NCBI RefSeq assembly: GCF_025460765.1
Contig: NZ_JAMWEG010000013.1
Location: 94,371 to 158,370, forward strand
From: Micromonospora sp. MA102
GTDB taxonomy: Bacteria; Actinomycetota; Actinomycetes; Mycobacteriales; Micromonosporaceae
Length of the DNA: 64,000 nt
Direction of reading: 5' to 3'
The first letter of the stretch is position 1; each line of letters starts with the position of its first letter. A program made the position numbers and the translations under genes. The notes beneath the pieces are model-generated. The model worked only from the letters and a program-made list of their open reading frames with translations. It made no database searches and was not told the DNA's origin. Of the stretch, positions 1-9,237 are shown one piece after another.

Positions 1-3000
1 AGTCGGCGTGGTCGGGCGTGAAGTTGTACCGGTAGAGACTCTCCAGGGCGCTGACCGCCTGCTCCGCCGGCACGACGCGGGGGAGCCCGAGCTGACCGGC
101 GAGGCTCTGCCCGAAGAGCTGGTCGATGTGGCATCCCCGATTGCTGTTGATCGCATCGGCGTGGGCCGGGTCGACCTCCTGGATGAAGTACTCGCCGTTG
201 AAGAGTTCCGTGGACAGGTACCGGCTGCCGGAATCGGCGAGGACCCGGCACCGGTCGGCGAACTCGGGCTGGCCCACCTCGTCGGCCATCGCCGCGCCCG
301 CCCGCAGCGCCGCGACGTACATCCCGGTGATCCAGGCGATCTTTCCGTACCAGATGGTGTCGAGCGTGTTCGGCTGCGGGCCGTCGAGCGTGCCGTCCGG
401 GCCCACGTCGTGTTCCATGATCCATTCCAGCGCGCGCCGCAACCGGGACCAGTTCACCCGCAGGTAGGTGTCGTCCGGCGCGGTGAGGTGTTCCCGGTAG
501 CAGCGCAGGATCGTCCCGCACTGCCCGTCGGTGGCCCAGCCCATGTCGGCCTCGGCGCGGTTGCCGATCTGGCCCGTGTCCGGGTGGAATCCGATGCCGA
601 GGTCCACCCGGCCGCGGGTGTCGCGTTCCAGTTGGGGGAAGAGCCGGGCGATGGACTGGGCGTAGTTCCACACGTGCTCACAGGTGCCCGGGCAGCAGTA
701 CACGCCCTCCCAGCCGTAGAACCGCCCGTCGTCGAACAGGTAGCAGGTGTTGGTGGCGAGCGTTGACGCGGGCGCCAGGGTGCGCTCCAGGAACCAGTGC
801 GGCAGGGTGGCGTCGGCGTACCAGGTCTTCACCCAGGTGCGGGTGTCGGCCTCCAGCCGGTCGAGGTCGTCGGCGACGTGCTCCACCACCGCGCGGGCGT
901 CGGCGAACCGGGTCGCGTAGTGCCGGCGCAGGCTGTCCGAGCCGCGCAGGAAGCCCAGCGAAACGCGGTCCGGCACGGGGAAGTGCCAGCCGAGGACGAA
1001 TCGCACGGTGCGGCTCTGGCCGGGTGCGAGGCGGACCGCCACGCTCACCGACCCGGCCTGCCCGGCCAGCGAGCCGTCCACCTCCGTGGGGCCGGCCTCC
1101 GCCGCGAACACCTCGTCGAGCGTGTTCCACCCGGCGAGCGACGGGCGCGTCACCGCCCGACCGTCGAGCGCGGCGAGGACGAGCGTGCCGTTGTCGGGCA
1201 CCTGGTCCAGCGGCCGGGTGTCCGTCGGCACGTCGCTGAACACGATGCGGTCGACGTTGACGTGCCCCCACCCGCCGGTGTCCGCGTCCACGATCTCGAT
1301 CACCGCCGAGCGGCCCTGGTACGCGGAGACGTTCATCGTCGCCACGCTGACCGGCTCCGCGTCGCGGCCGGCCACGCTGGCCACCAGGGCGCCGTCCACC
1401 AGGAGATTGACGCACGTGCTGCCGCGGTGGCTCCCGCCGCCTACGGCCACGTTGACGTAGCGGCGCTCGACGGTGAACGGTCGGCTGGTCAGTTTGCCGG
1501 TGGCGGCGTCGGCCCGGCCCGTGTCACCGCCGGAGCCGCGGAAGTCGTGCGAGGTCACGAACCGCTGCCCCGACGCGCCGAGATCGCCGAAGCGCTTCAT
1601 GTAGTCCGGCACCTCGGAGACCTGCACCGGGCCGGCGCCGAACGCGGTGCCCTCGACGCTCCAGCCGTCGTAGGTGTCGCGCTCCCAGTCCTCGAACACG
1701 ATCTCCGGGCGGGGCGCCACGTCGGTGAACACGATCCGGTCGACGTTGACGTGCCCCCACCCGCCGGTGTGGGCGTCGACGATCTCGATGACCGCGGACT
1801 TCCCCTCGTGTGCGGAGACGTCCAGGTAGACGCTGTGCATCGCCTCGGCGTTGCGGCCGGTCGCCGTGGCGACCACCGCGCCGTCGACGAGGACGTTGAC
1901 GCAGGTCTGGCCGGGGTGGTTGCCGCCGCCGATCGACAGCCGGATCGACTTGCGCGAGACCGTGAACGGGGCGCTGGTGAGCTTGCCGGTCGGCGCGTCG
2001 GCCCGGCCGATGTCGCCGTCGGCCCCACGGAAGTCGTGCGAGGTGACGAGTCGCTGTCCGGTCGCGTTGAGCGGCCCGCCGCCCTTCATGTAGTCCGGTA
2101 TCTCGGAGACCAGCACCGGGCCGGCGCCGAAGGCGGTGCCCTCGACGGTCCAGCCCTCGTAGGTGTCCCGCTCCCAGTCCTCGAAGACGACGTCGGGGCG
2201 GTCGGGCGTCTCGGTCTGCTCGGCGGCCGAGAACCGGACTCCGCGCAGCGACCGGTCGCCGAACGCCGCCGACCGCAGCGTGATCCCGCGCTGCGTCCTG
2301 GTGTCCAGGCAGACCGGATTCTCGACGTAGCCGAGCAGCGTCGCGTCCACCGTTCGGTGCGACGTGTTGCGCAGCGTGTAGACCAGCACGGTCGCCGGCA
2401 GCGTCGAGTCCGCGACCGACAGCGGTACGAACGGCGAGAACCCCTCCAGGGTCACCTCGACCGGAGCGTCGGCGGCCCGGTACCGGACCGTGCCGATGGG
2501 GTACTGCCCGGTGAAACGCACCTGGTCGAAGCCGGTGGCGTCGAGCGCGCGGGTCTGGACCCGCCCGCCCGACCGCGTCCGCAGCGCGAAACCGTGCCGG
2601 ACGGGGGAGGCGGGCTGCCGAGGGTTCGCGTACCCGACGTCGGTGGTGCCGGCCGCCGGTCGGTTGAAGATGTCCCAGTTCCACAGCCGCCCGTCGCCGC
2701 CGAGGTACAGCTGGCCGGTGGCGCCACCCCCGACCGGCATGCCGAGCCAGCGGAGGTCGGTGCCGGCGTAGCTGGTGGGCTCGCCCCGGCGGTACAGCGC
2801 CGCGGACCAGTCGGGCGGCAGCGCCTTGTCGACCGGTACGCCGATCAGCCGATCCTCGGGTACGCCGAGGGCGGCGGCGGCTTCGGCCCGGGAGCCGGCG
2901 AGCACGGTGCCGGCGGTGAGCCCGAGGGAGAGGGTGAGGAACTGCCGGCGGTTCGGGCCGCAGGCGTTGCCGGGACAGCACTGGTCATACGGATGCTCTG

Positions 3001-3004
3001 CCAT
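1..3004 (-). CDS. GH116-family glycosidase (glucosylceramidase/beta-glucosidase type), 3' end outside window
   Basis: Reading from ATG at 3004 (AGGAG six bases upstream) the frame stays open for about 1001 codons to the window edge, so the C-terminus is missing. The N-terminus has a twin-arginine signal (NRRQFL near residue 17, then a hydrophobic stretch ending AEA), so the enzyme is probably exported folded. The GH116 (DUF608) catalytic region is recognisable from GVYCCPGTCEHVWNYAQ (about residue 765) followed by LFPQLE, and from GPQPNTLDTIW (about 875), which carries the likely acid/base Asp. GH116 members remove glucose, xylose or related residues from glycosides. Between the N-terminal GH116 domain and the catalytic part lie two copies of a roughly 162-residue domain (about 265-590), which ordinary GH116 proteins do not have as far as I know. 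It follows the COG0523 gene by 15 bp, so the two are probably one transcript. Exact substrate is not visible. Confidence 0.85.
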   Translation of the reverse strand, partial: MAEHPYDQCCPGNACGPNRRQFLTLSLGLTAGTVLAGSRAEAAAALGVPEDRLIGVPVDKALPPDWSAALYRRGEPTSYAGTDLRWLGMPVGGGATGQLYLGGDGRLWNWDIFNRPAAGTTDVGYANPRQPASPVRHGFALRTRSGGRVQTRALDATGFDQVRFTGQYPIGTVRYRAADAPVEVTLEGFSPFVPLSVADSTLPATVLVYTLRNTSHRTVDATLLGYVENPVCLDTRTQRGITLRSAAFGDRSLRGVRFSAAEQTETPDRPDVVFEDWERDTYEGWTVEGTAFGAGPVLVSEIPDYMKGGGPLNATGQRLVTSHDFRGADGDIGRADAPTGKLTSAPFTVSRKSIRLSIGGGNHPGQTCVNVLVDGAVVATATGRNAEAMHSVYLDVSAHEGKSAVIEIVDAHTGGWGHVNVDRIVFTDVAPRPEIVFEDWERDTYDGWSVEGTAFGAGPVQVSEVPDYMKRFGDLGASGQRFVTSHDFRGSGGDTGRADAATGKLTSRPFTVERRYVNVAVGGGSHRGSTCVNLLVDGALVASVAGRDAEPVSVATMNVSAYQGRSAVIEIVDADTGGWGHVNVDRIVFSDVPTDTRPLDQVPDNGTLVLAALDGRAVTRPSLAGWNTLDEVFAAEAGPTEVDGSLAGQAGSVSVAVRLAPGQSRTVRFVLGWHFPVPDRVSLGFLRGSDSLRRHYATRFADARAVVEHVADDLDRLEADTRTWVKTWYADATLPHWFLERTLAPASTLATNTCYLFDDGRFYGWEGVYCCPGTCEHVWNYAQSIARLFPQLERDTRGRVDLGIGFHPDTGQIGNRAEADMGWATDGQCGTILRCYREHLTAPDDTYLRVNWSRLRRALEWIMEHDVGPDGTLDGPQPNTLDTIWYGKIAWITGMYVAALRAGAAMADEVGQPEFADRCRVLADSGSRYLSTELFNGEYFIQEVDPAHADAINSNRGCHIDQLFGQSLAGQLGLPRVVPAEQAVSALESLYRYNFTPDHAD
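1226..2190 (-). repeat. Tandem in-frame duplication of a ~162-aa domain inside the GH116 gene
   Basis: The two halves are offset by about 486 bp. For example the stretches at 1249-1290 and 1739-1780 are nearly identical, as are 1536-1570 and 2026-2060. Both encode HDFRG, a TGKLTS-PFTV block, GGG-H-G-TCVN-LVDGA and a GGWGHVNVDRIVF block. This pattern resembles the small beta-sandwich found in secreted fructanases (levanase-type), so a carbohydrate-binding role is inferred. Confidence 0.8.
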
Positions 3005-3019
3005 GGGTGCTCCTGACGG

Positions 3020-4102
3020 TCAGGCCGGTGTGGCCGGGAGACGGTGCACGGGGCGGGGGTAGGACGGTGCGAAGGCGTTCGCCGGGCCGGGCCGTGCGGC
3101 GGCGCCGGCCGCGAGGTCGGCGTCGTAGGCGGCGGCCCGTACCAGTGATTCGAGGTCCTGCGGTGGGCAGGTGGCGCGGACGTTGAGCAGCACGGTGGCC
3201 CGGGCCACCGGCGATCCGTCGGGCCCGGCGGGCTCGTGCCGTGGCCGGTCACCGGCGGCCAACACGCTCATGCGGATCAGTCCGGCGGGGGACTGGACGG
3301 CGAGTTTGGCGTGACCGATGACGTCTCCGCGCCGGGCGCAGGCGGCGGAGAGCGATTCGAGGGCGACGTGTGCCCAGCGTCGCGCGGAGAACCCGCCGTC
3401 GGCCGAGACATGCCACACCTGGTTGAGCCAGCTCAGCCGGGCCTCGGCCGCGGCGTACCGGTCGTAGTCGACGTCCAGGTCCACGGCTCGGTCGCGCGGT
3501 GGCTCGCCGGTCCACCGCGCGACGAGATCGTCGACGTGCTCGCCGAGGCTCGCGCTGTAGCCGAGGACGCCCGCGCCGGGGTGGGCGCGCCGGATCTGGT
3601 CGAGGAGCGCGCCGAACGCGGCGCGGGGCAGGGCGTCGGACTTGTTGACCGCGATGAGGTCCGCCTCGGCGAGTTGGCGGTCGAACAGGTAGCCGAGGTC
3701 GCCGTCCAGCACGCCGACGCGCGCCGGATCGACGATCGTGGTGAGGGGGGCCAGCGTCAGGCGGTCGCCGTAGCGGGCCCGCAGGGGGCGGATGACGGTC
3801 GCCTGCAGGTCGGTGCAGCTGCCGACGGCCTCGGCCAGGATGGTGTCCGCACGCCCGGTGTCGAGCAGGTCCGTCACCAGGTCGGCGAGGTCCTCGAAGC
3901 GACAGCAGAAGCAGCCGTCGGTCACCTCGCCGACGTCGGGCACGACGTCCCGGGCCAGTTGGGTGTCCACGAGGTCGCTGCCCTGGTCGTTGGTGATGAC
4001 CGCGACCCGGCCGCCGCGTGCGGTGAGCAGCCGTCCGGCGGCCAGCATGGTCGTGGTCTTGCCCGCGCCGAGGAATCCGGTGAGGACGACGAGTCGGGGC
4101 AC
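3020..4102 (-). CDS. COG0523 (CobW/G3E family) GTP-binding protein
   Basis: The protein begins PRLVVLTGFLGAGKTT, the P-loop of the G3E GTPases, and carries the CXCC metal-binding motif as DGCFCC (about residue 50), the family hallmark, followed by ILAEAVGSCTD and the NKSD guanine-specificity motif. Such proteins deliver metals (Zn, Co, Fe) or act as metal sensors. I chose GTG at 4102 because GGGAGGGGG stands just upstream; the frame can be read further up to about 4495 but that part crosses the promoter region. The gene sits 15 bp ahead of the GH116 gene and is divergent from the GH172 gene, with two operator-like dyads between. The C-terminal half (CobW_C-like) is present. Metal specificity cannot be read from sequence. 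Confidence 0.85.
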   Translation of the reverse strand: MPRLVVLTGFLGAGKTTTMLAAGRLLTARGGRVAVITNDQGSDLVDTQLARDVVPDVGEVTDGCFCCRFEDLADLVTDLLDTGRADTILAEAVGSCTDLQATVIRPLRARYGDRLTLAPLTTIVDPARVGVLDGDLGYLFDRQLAEADLIAVNKSDALPRAAFGALLDQIRRAHPGAGVLGYSASLGEHVDDLVARWTGEPPRDRAVDLDVDYDRYAAAEARLSWLNQVWHVSADGGFSARRWAHVALESLSAACARRGDVIGHAKLAVQSPAGLIRMSVLAAGDRPRHEPAGPDGSPVARATVLLNVRATCPPQDLESLVRAAAYDADLAAGAAARPGPANAFAPSYPRPVHRLPATPA

Positions 4103-4151
4103 GGCTGCCCCCTCCCAGCGCGCCGCAGGGCCGCGGTGCGCTTTTGTGAGC

Positions 4152-4167
4152 GAGAAATCGTTTGCTC
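4152..4167. promoter_or_regulatory. LacI-type operator-like dyad 1
   Basis: GAGAAATCGTTTGCTC is a 16-bp imperfect palindrome (12 of 16 positions symmetric) around a central CG, the architecture of LacI/GalR-family operators. It lies 50 bp upstream of the COG0523 start. A close relative occurs at 4295-4310; the two share AGCGAGAAATCG. No LacI regulator is encoded in the window, so it would act from elsewhere. Confidence 0.5.
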
Positions 4168-4294
4168 GGTTCTGATCGAGGACCATAGGAGCGGCGGGTG
4201 GGGCTGTCAACGTCGAAGCGCCGCCGACCTCGCCGGTCAGCACTGGAGGATTGACCGCCGCGCGACGGCTGCCTAACCTGATCGCAACCGCAGC

Positions 4295-4310
4295 GAGAAA
4301 TCGATTCCTT
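4295..4310. promoter_or_regulatory. LacI-type operator-like dyad 2
   Basis: GAGAAATCGATTCCTT shares AGCGAGAAATCG with the dyad at 4152 and is again symmetric about CG. It lies 52 bp upstream of the GH172 start. The pair of sites in the divergent promoter suggests one sugar-responsive repressor controls both sides of the locus. Confidence 0.5.
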
Positions 4311-4361
4311 GTCTGCCGCATATCACGGCCCGCCCCACCCACCGATGTGGAAAGGCGATTC

Positions 4362-7300
4362 ATGACACCCACCACCCGCGCACCACGTACCTCGATTCGG
4401 CGGCTGCTCGGTGCCGCCGCCGCGGCGACGCTCGTCGCCGGCTCGGCCGTCGTCGGACTCACCGGGCCCGCCTCGGCCTCCACGGGACCGACCACGAACG
4501 GCCCGGTCGGCTGGGACGTCTACCGCCGGCTCGACCGGCTCCCGGAACTGACCGACGGCTCCCGGGCCTACCAGTTCTCCAGCTTCGACCGCAGCGGCGG
4601 CAACGACGACGGCTTCTCCGGCCAGTACTCCTGCCTGCGCACCAGCGCCGACGGCTGCGTCATCGCCGAGGCCACCGGCGCCGGCGAGATCGACTCCATC
4701 TGGTTCACCCGCGACGAGGGCAACGTCTCCGCCACGGGCAGGATCACGGTCGTCCTCGACGGAAAGACCGTCCTCGACGCCAAGCTCCAGGACGTCGTGG
4801 ACGGCAAGCTCGGTGCTCCGTTCGTCTACCCGGTGGTCGCCAACGCGGCGCAGAGCTCCGGGGGCGTCTACATCAAGGCGCCGATGACCTACCGCAGCTC
4901 GATGCGGGTCACCACCGAGAAGAACCCGATCTTCCACCACGTCTCCTACCGGAAGTTCACCACCGCGGACGGCGTCCGCACCTTCGACCCCACCGACCGG
5001 GCCGAGGACGTCATCGCGCAGCTCAAGGCCGCCGGCACCCGCGACCCCAAGCCCGCCCAGCCGGGCGCCGCGACGGCCGAGCGCACCTTCGCCGTCCCCG
5101 CGGGCGGTCGGACGACCCTCGCCAGTGGCGTCGGCCCCGGCGCGATCACCGCACTCCAGCTGAAGATCCCGCAGCTCGTCGGCGCGCCCCAGCCGATCGC
5201 CGACGACGGCCGCGCCTTCGGCCCCGGCGGCGGCAGCGAGTTCACCGTCGCCGTCGACCCGGCCAACACCGGCGTACGACTCACCCGCCGGCTCGACCCG
5301 CACATCGGGCACCAGCGGGCACGGATCCTGGTCGACGGAGCACCGGTCGCCGAGTGGCCGGCCAACGACCCGGTGCCGTTCGGCACCTGGCTGGACCAGA
5401 GCGTCGAACTGCCGGCGAGCGCCACGGCCGGCAAGACGAAGCTGACCATCCGCAACGAGTTCATCTCGTCCGACCTCGACGTCAACGAGTTCACGTACTG
5501 GGTCGACAGCCTCGTCTCCGGCACCGCGAAGCGCACCGACACGGTCGACGTCGGCCCGGCGCACACCGACGTCGAGGCGGCGCACGGCTACCGGATCACC
5601 GCGCAGACCTGGCAGGGCAGCAACACCTCCTCCTACCCGTCCGACGACGACCGCAAGGCGGCCGTCGCCGCGTCCGACGCGGTGCTGCGTGACACCCGGC
5701 TGCGCATCTCGTTCGACGGCAAGACCACGGTGGACGCGCCACTCGGCGAGTTCTTCGGCACCGGCCTCGGGCTGCACGCCGTCCGGTCCCTGATGTTCGG
5801 CGTCGACCCGGCGACCGCGACCCTGTCGGCCTGGTGGCCGATGCCCTACCGGTCGCGCTGGACGGTCGAGCTGCGCAACGGATCCGACGTGGCGATCAAG
5901 TCGTCGGTGGCCACCGTGACCACCGAGCGCTCCGCCCGCTGGGCGGCGGCCCTGCGGCCGACCGGCGACACCGGCTACTTCCGGGCGACCGCGACCAGCG
6001 CCGACACCACGCCGGGAGCGGACCACCTCTTCCTCGACGTCGCCGGACGGGGGAAGTTCGTGGGGGTCACCCACACCATGGAGGGGCACATCCCCGCCGG
6101 CAACCAGCGCAACTACCTGGAGGGTGACGAGCGCGTCTACGTGGACGGCGCGCAGAGCCCGAGCATCCACGGCACCGGCACCGAGGACTTCTACGAGAGC
6201 GGCTGGTACTTCAACCACGGCACCTTCTCCGCGCCCATGAACGGCAACCCGGCCCACGAGATCGCCGACTACGGCTGCCAGTACGACTGCACCGGGGCGT
6301 ACCGGCTCATGCTCGCGGAGTCGGTGGCGTTCTCGACCGGACTGCGGTTCGGCATCGAGCACGGCCCCGGCGACCAGGACCCGGCCCGGTACGGCTCCAC
6401 GGCGTACTGGTACGGCCAGGACACCCTCGGGCAGCGCTGGACGGACACGGTCGACGTGGGCGACGCCGCCAGCGAGACGGCCCACCAGTACGCCTCCGGC
6501 GGCGACCGGACGGTGCTCACGTCGACCTTCGAGGGCGACGACGGCGCGCCCCGGCCGGTGACCGACGACGTCCGCGCCTCCACCGAACCGATCCGGTTCC
6601 GGGTGACTCTCGACGAGGACAACGCGGGCGCGGTCCTGCGCCGGGTCGGCGACCAGTCGGCCGGATACCAGTCGGTGGCGGTCGGTGTTGACGGGCACGA
6701 CGCCGGCACCTGGTCGCAGCCGCTGGCCAACGCGTCGCACCGGTGGCTGGAGGACGAGTACCGGCTCCCGGCCGCGCTCACCCGCGGCAGGGACGCGGTG
6801 ACCGTCACCCTGACACCCACCGCCGGCGCTCCGGCCTGGTCCGCGGCCCGGTACGCGGTGCTCAGCCTGGTCACGCCGTTCACCGACCACGAGCGGCCGG
6901 GCGCGGTCAGCGGGCTCACCGCCACCAGCGGCACGACCAACGCCGTGACGGTGGCCTGGCAGCCGGCCGCGGACGACGTCTACGCCCCCCGGTACGAGGT
7001 GTTCGCCTCCCGCCAGGCGGACTTCACGCCGGGACCGGGCACCCGCGTCGGCACCACGACCCGCCCGAGCTTCGAGCATGCGGGTCTGGGGCTGCGTGAG
7101 ACCTGGTACTACCGGGTGCGCGCGGTGGACGCGGCCGGCAACGCCGGGCCGTACTCGCCGACCGCCTCCGCCACCACCGGCGACACGCTGCGGATCGAGG
7201 GCGAATCGCTCCTGCCCGCGGTCAGCGCCGACGCGCCGGCCGACCCGCAGAGCGACTGCTGCGGCATCCACTGGTCGCAGAGCGCGCAGCTGTGGTTCCA

Positions 7301-7613
7301 CGCGAACGGGCCGAACCAGAGCGTCACCGTCAACTTCACGGTGCCCACCACCGGGACCTACGACCTGCGCCTCGTGCAGACGCTGGCCCGGGACTACGGC
7401 ACCAACACGGTGGCGATCGACGGCACCCGGATCGGGCCGGCCTTCGACGCGTACCACTCGCCGGAGGTGGTCGTGAGCGACCCGCTCGACTACGGCCAGC
7501 GGGAGCTGACGGCGGGCCGGCACACGCTCACGCTCACCGTGACCGGCAAGGCCGCCGCGGCGGTCGGCTACCTGGCCGGGCTCGACTACGTCGAGGCGCG
7601 GCTCGTCTCGTGA
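4362..7613 (+). CDS. Secreted GH172 (DUF2961) glycoside hydrolase with FN3 and C-terminal binding domain
   Basis: ATG at 4362 is preceded by AAAGG at good spacing and starts a signal peptide (RRLLGAAAAATLVAG...ASAST), which is why I reject the longer reading from 4251. The mature protein opens with the DUF2961 signature region (FSSFDRSGGNDDGFSG, then GEIDSIWFTRDEG) and carries GTGTEDFYESGWYF near residue 603, with conserved acidic residues of the GH172 active site. GH172 enzymes act on alpha-D-fructofuranosides (difructose dianhydride) or alpha-D-arabinofuranosides. A fibronectin type III domain follows (about 844-938) and then a beta-sandwich-like domain (about 943-1083), probably for carbohydrate binding. 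At 1083 residues it is longer than single-domain members. It heads the plus-strand sugar cluster and is separated from the ABC genes by a hairpin. Confidence 0.85.
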   Translation: MTPTTRAPRTSIRRLLGAAAAATLVAGSAVVGLTGPASASTGPTTNGPVGWDVYRRLDRLPELTDGSRAYQFSSFDRSGGNDDGFSGQYSCLRTSADGCVIAEATGAGEIDSIWFTRDEGNVSATGRITVVLDGKTVLDAKLQDVVDGKLGAPFVYPVVANAAQSSGGVYIKAPMTYRSSMRVTTEKNPIFHHVSYRKFTTADGVRTFDPTDRAEDVIAQLKAAGTRDPKPAQPGAATAERTFAVPAGGRTTLASGVGPGAITALQLKIPQLVGAPQPIADDGRAFGPGGGSEFTVAVDPANTGVRLTRRLDPHIGHQRARILVDGAPVAEWPANDPVPFGTWLDQSVELPASATAGKTKLTIRNEFISSDLDVNEFTYWVDSLVSGTAKRTDTVDVGPAHTDVEAAHGYRITAQTWQGSNTSSYPSDDDRKAAVAASDAVLRDTRLRISFDGKTTVDAPLGEFFGTGLGLHAVRSLMFGVDPATATLSAWWPMPYRSRWTVELRNGSDVAIKSSVATVTTERSARWAAALRPTGDTGYFRATATSADTTPGADHLFLDVAGRGKFVGVTHTMEGHIPAGNQRNYLEGDERVYVDGAQSPSIHGTGTEDFYESGWYFNHGTFSAPMNGNPAHEIADYGCQYDCTGAYRLMLAESVAFSTGLRFGIEHGPGDQDPARYGSTAYWYGQDTLGQRWTDTVDVGDAASETAHQYASGGDRTVLTSTFEGDDGAPRPVTDDVRASTEPIRFRVTLDEDNAGAVLRRVGDQSAGYQSVAVGVDGHDAGTWSQPLANASHRWLEDEYRLPAALTRGRDAVTVTLTPTAGAPAWSAARYAVLSLVTPFTDHERPGAVSGLTATSGTTNAVTVAWQPAADDVYAPRYEVFASRQADFTPGPGTRVGTTTRPSFEHAGLGLRETWYYRVRAVDAAGNAGPYSPTASATTGDTLRIEGESLLPAVSADAPADPQSDCCGIHWSQSAQLWFHANGPNQSVTVNFTVPTTGTYDLRLVQTLARDYGTNTVAIDGTRIGPAFDAYHSPEVVVSDPLDYGQRELTAGRHTLTLTVTGKAAAAVGYLAGLDYVEARLVS

Positions 7614-7619
7614 CCGACC

Positions 7620-7654
7620 GGAGCCGCCGGGTCCGCACCGGGCCCGGCGGCTCC
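7620..7654 (+). terminator. GC-rich hairpin after the GH172 gene
   Basis: GGAGCCGCCGGG at 7620-7631 pairs perfectly with CCCGGCGGCTCC at 7643-7654 (12-bp stem, 11-nt loop), seven bases after the stop. There is no T-run, as is usual in actinomycetes. It may end the transcript or reduce read-through into the ABC genes. Confidence 0.6.
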
Positions 7655-7698
7655 GGCCCGACCCGTAGCAGACCCGCAGACGACTGACGAGGTGCCGC

Positions 7699-9237
7699 AT
7701 GACAGAACGCCCGCTGGTCCGGATGACCGGCATCGGCAAGCGGTTCGGCGGTGTGCACGCCTGCCGCGACATCGACCTCACCGTCCGGGCGGGTGAGGTG
7801 CACGCGCTGCTCGGCGAGAACGGCGCCGGCAAGTCGACACTGATCAACATCCTCTCCGGCGTGATCACCGAGTACGACGGCACCATCGAGCTGGAGGGGC
7901 GGCCGGTGAGCTTCGCCGGCCCGTCCGACGCCCAACGAGCCGGCATCGCCACGATCCACCAGGAGCTGGACCTGGTGGCCGGGCTCTCCATCGCGGAGAA
8001 CATGTTCCTCGGCCGCGAGCCGCGCACCCGGATGGGCACCGTCGACCTCCGGCGGATGCGCCGGCAGGCCACCGACCACCTGCGTACGCTCGGCGCCGAC
8101 CTCGAACCGCGGCGGCTCGTCGGGTCGTTGCGCGTCGGCGAGCAGCAACTGGTCGAGATCGGCCGGGCCCTGTCGCTGAACGCGCGGGTGCTGATCATGG
8201 ACGAGCCGACCGCCGCCCTGGCGGATGCCGAGGTCGAACGCCTCTTCGCGACGATCGCGGAGCTGCGCCGGGCCGGCGTCGGCATCGTCTACATCTCGCA
8301 CCGGATGGCGGAGATCGAGGTCGTCGCGGACCGGGTCACCGTGCTGCGCAACGGCAGCGTCGCGGGCAGCGTCGACCCGAAGGCAGCCTCCCGCGACGAC
8401 ATCATCCAGCTGATGGTCGGCCGGTCGGTCGACGCGCTCTACGGCGAGGGGCGCAACGAGCCCGGGGACGTGCTGCTCGACGTCCGCGGACTCGCCGTGG
8501 CGCCACGCCGGCCGACACCCGGGCGGACCGAGCCGGCCGGTGTCGACCTCACGGTGCGTTCCGGCGAGATCGTCGGACTCGCCGGGCTGATGGGCGCGGG
8601 CCGCACCGAACTGCTCGAGACGCTCTTCGGCGCCGGGGGCTCCGGCCGCCGCGTCGGCCAGGTGACGTTCGACGGCCGCCCGTACCGCCCGCACGGCCCA
8701 CGGTCAGCCCTGGCGCGCGGGGTGGCGTTCGTCCCCGAGGACCGGCGTGGCGCCGGACTGATGCTCGAGCACTCGGTGAGCGACAACGTCGTGCTCTCCG
8801 CGCTGTCGACACTGACGACGCTCGGCCTCGTACGCCGGCAGGCGGTGAAGCGGACGGTGGCCGGGCAGCTCAGCGCCCTGGCGGTGAAGGCCGCCTCGCC
8901 GGCGGTCGCCACCGCCACGCTCTCCGGCGGCAACCAGCAGAAGGTCGTGTTCGCCAAGCAACTGCTGACGCGACCGCGGCTGCTGTTGCTCGACGAGCCG
9001 ACCAGAGGCGTCGACATCGGGGCCAAGGCCGAAATCTACCGGCTGCTGCACCAACTCGCCGACACCGGCATGGCGATCCTGCTCGCCTCGTCCGAACTGC
9101 CGGAGCTGCTCAGCCTCTGTGACCGGGTGGTCGTCCTGCACCGCGGTCACACCGTGGCCGCGTTGCCCCGGGCGTCCGCCACCCAACAAGCGATCCTCGC
9201 CGCGGCCAACGGGGACGATGCCAAGGAGGCCCGATGA
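7699..9237 (+). CDS. Sugar ABC importer, ATP-binding protein (RbsA/MglA/XylG type)
   Basis: The 512-residue protein has two fused nucleotide-binding domains, the form used by ribose/galactose/xylose-type importers. The first has Walker A GENGAGKST (39-47), a signature VGEQQLVEIGRAL and Walker B LIMDEPTAAL. The second has a degenerate Walker A (GLMGAGRTEL), LSGGNQQK (about 408) and LLLLDEPTRGVD, as is normal for this family. It energises uptake through the permease encoded next, whose start overlaps its stop by four bases (ATGA). The cluster order ATPase-permease-binding protein, between two secreted hydrolases, argues that it imports the released monosaccharide, probably a pentose or fructose. 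Confidence 0.9.
   Translation: MTERPLVRMTGIGKRFGGVHACRDIDLTVRAGEVHALLGENGAGKSTLINILSGVITEYDGTIELEGRPVSFAGPSDAQRAGIATIHQELDLVAGLSIAENMFLGREPRTRMGTVDLRRMRRQATDHLRTLGADLEPRRLVGSLRVGEQQLVEIGRALSLNARVLIMDEPTAALADAEVERLFATIAELRRAGVGIVYISHRMAEIEVVADRVTVLRNGSVAGSVDPKAASRDDIIQLMVGRSVDALYGEGRNEPGDVLLDVRGLAVAPRRPTPGRTEPAGVDLTVRSGEIVGLAGLMGAGRTELLETLFGAGGSGRRVGQVTFDGRPYRPHGPRSALARGVAFVPEDRRGAGLMLEHSVSDNVVLSALSTLTTLGLVRRQAVKRTVAGQLSALAVKAASPAVATATLSGGNQQKVVFAKQLLTRPRLLLLDEPTRGVDIGAKAEIYRLLHQLADTGMAILLASSELPELLSLCDRVVVLHRGHTVAALPRASATQQAILAAANGDDAKEAR

Noticed and set aside
797..3016. 739-codon open frame on the plus strand
   Set aside because: Antisense shadow of the GH116 gene; no domain and repetitive only because the gene beneath it carries a duplication.
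4103..4495. N-terminal extension of the COG0523 frame
   Set aside because: Crosses the divergent promoter and both operator-like dyads; a good ribosome site stands right at the GTG at 4102.
4323..8285. 1320-codon open frame on the minus strand
   Set aside because: It is antisense to the GH172 and ABC genes; its translation is a Gly/Arg/Val-rich low-complexity string, the usual mirror of high-GC coding.
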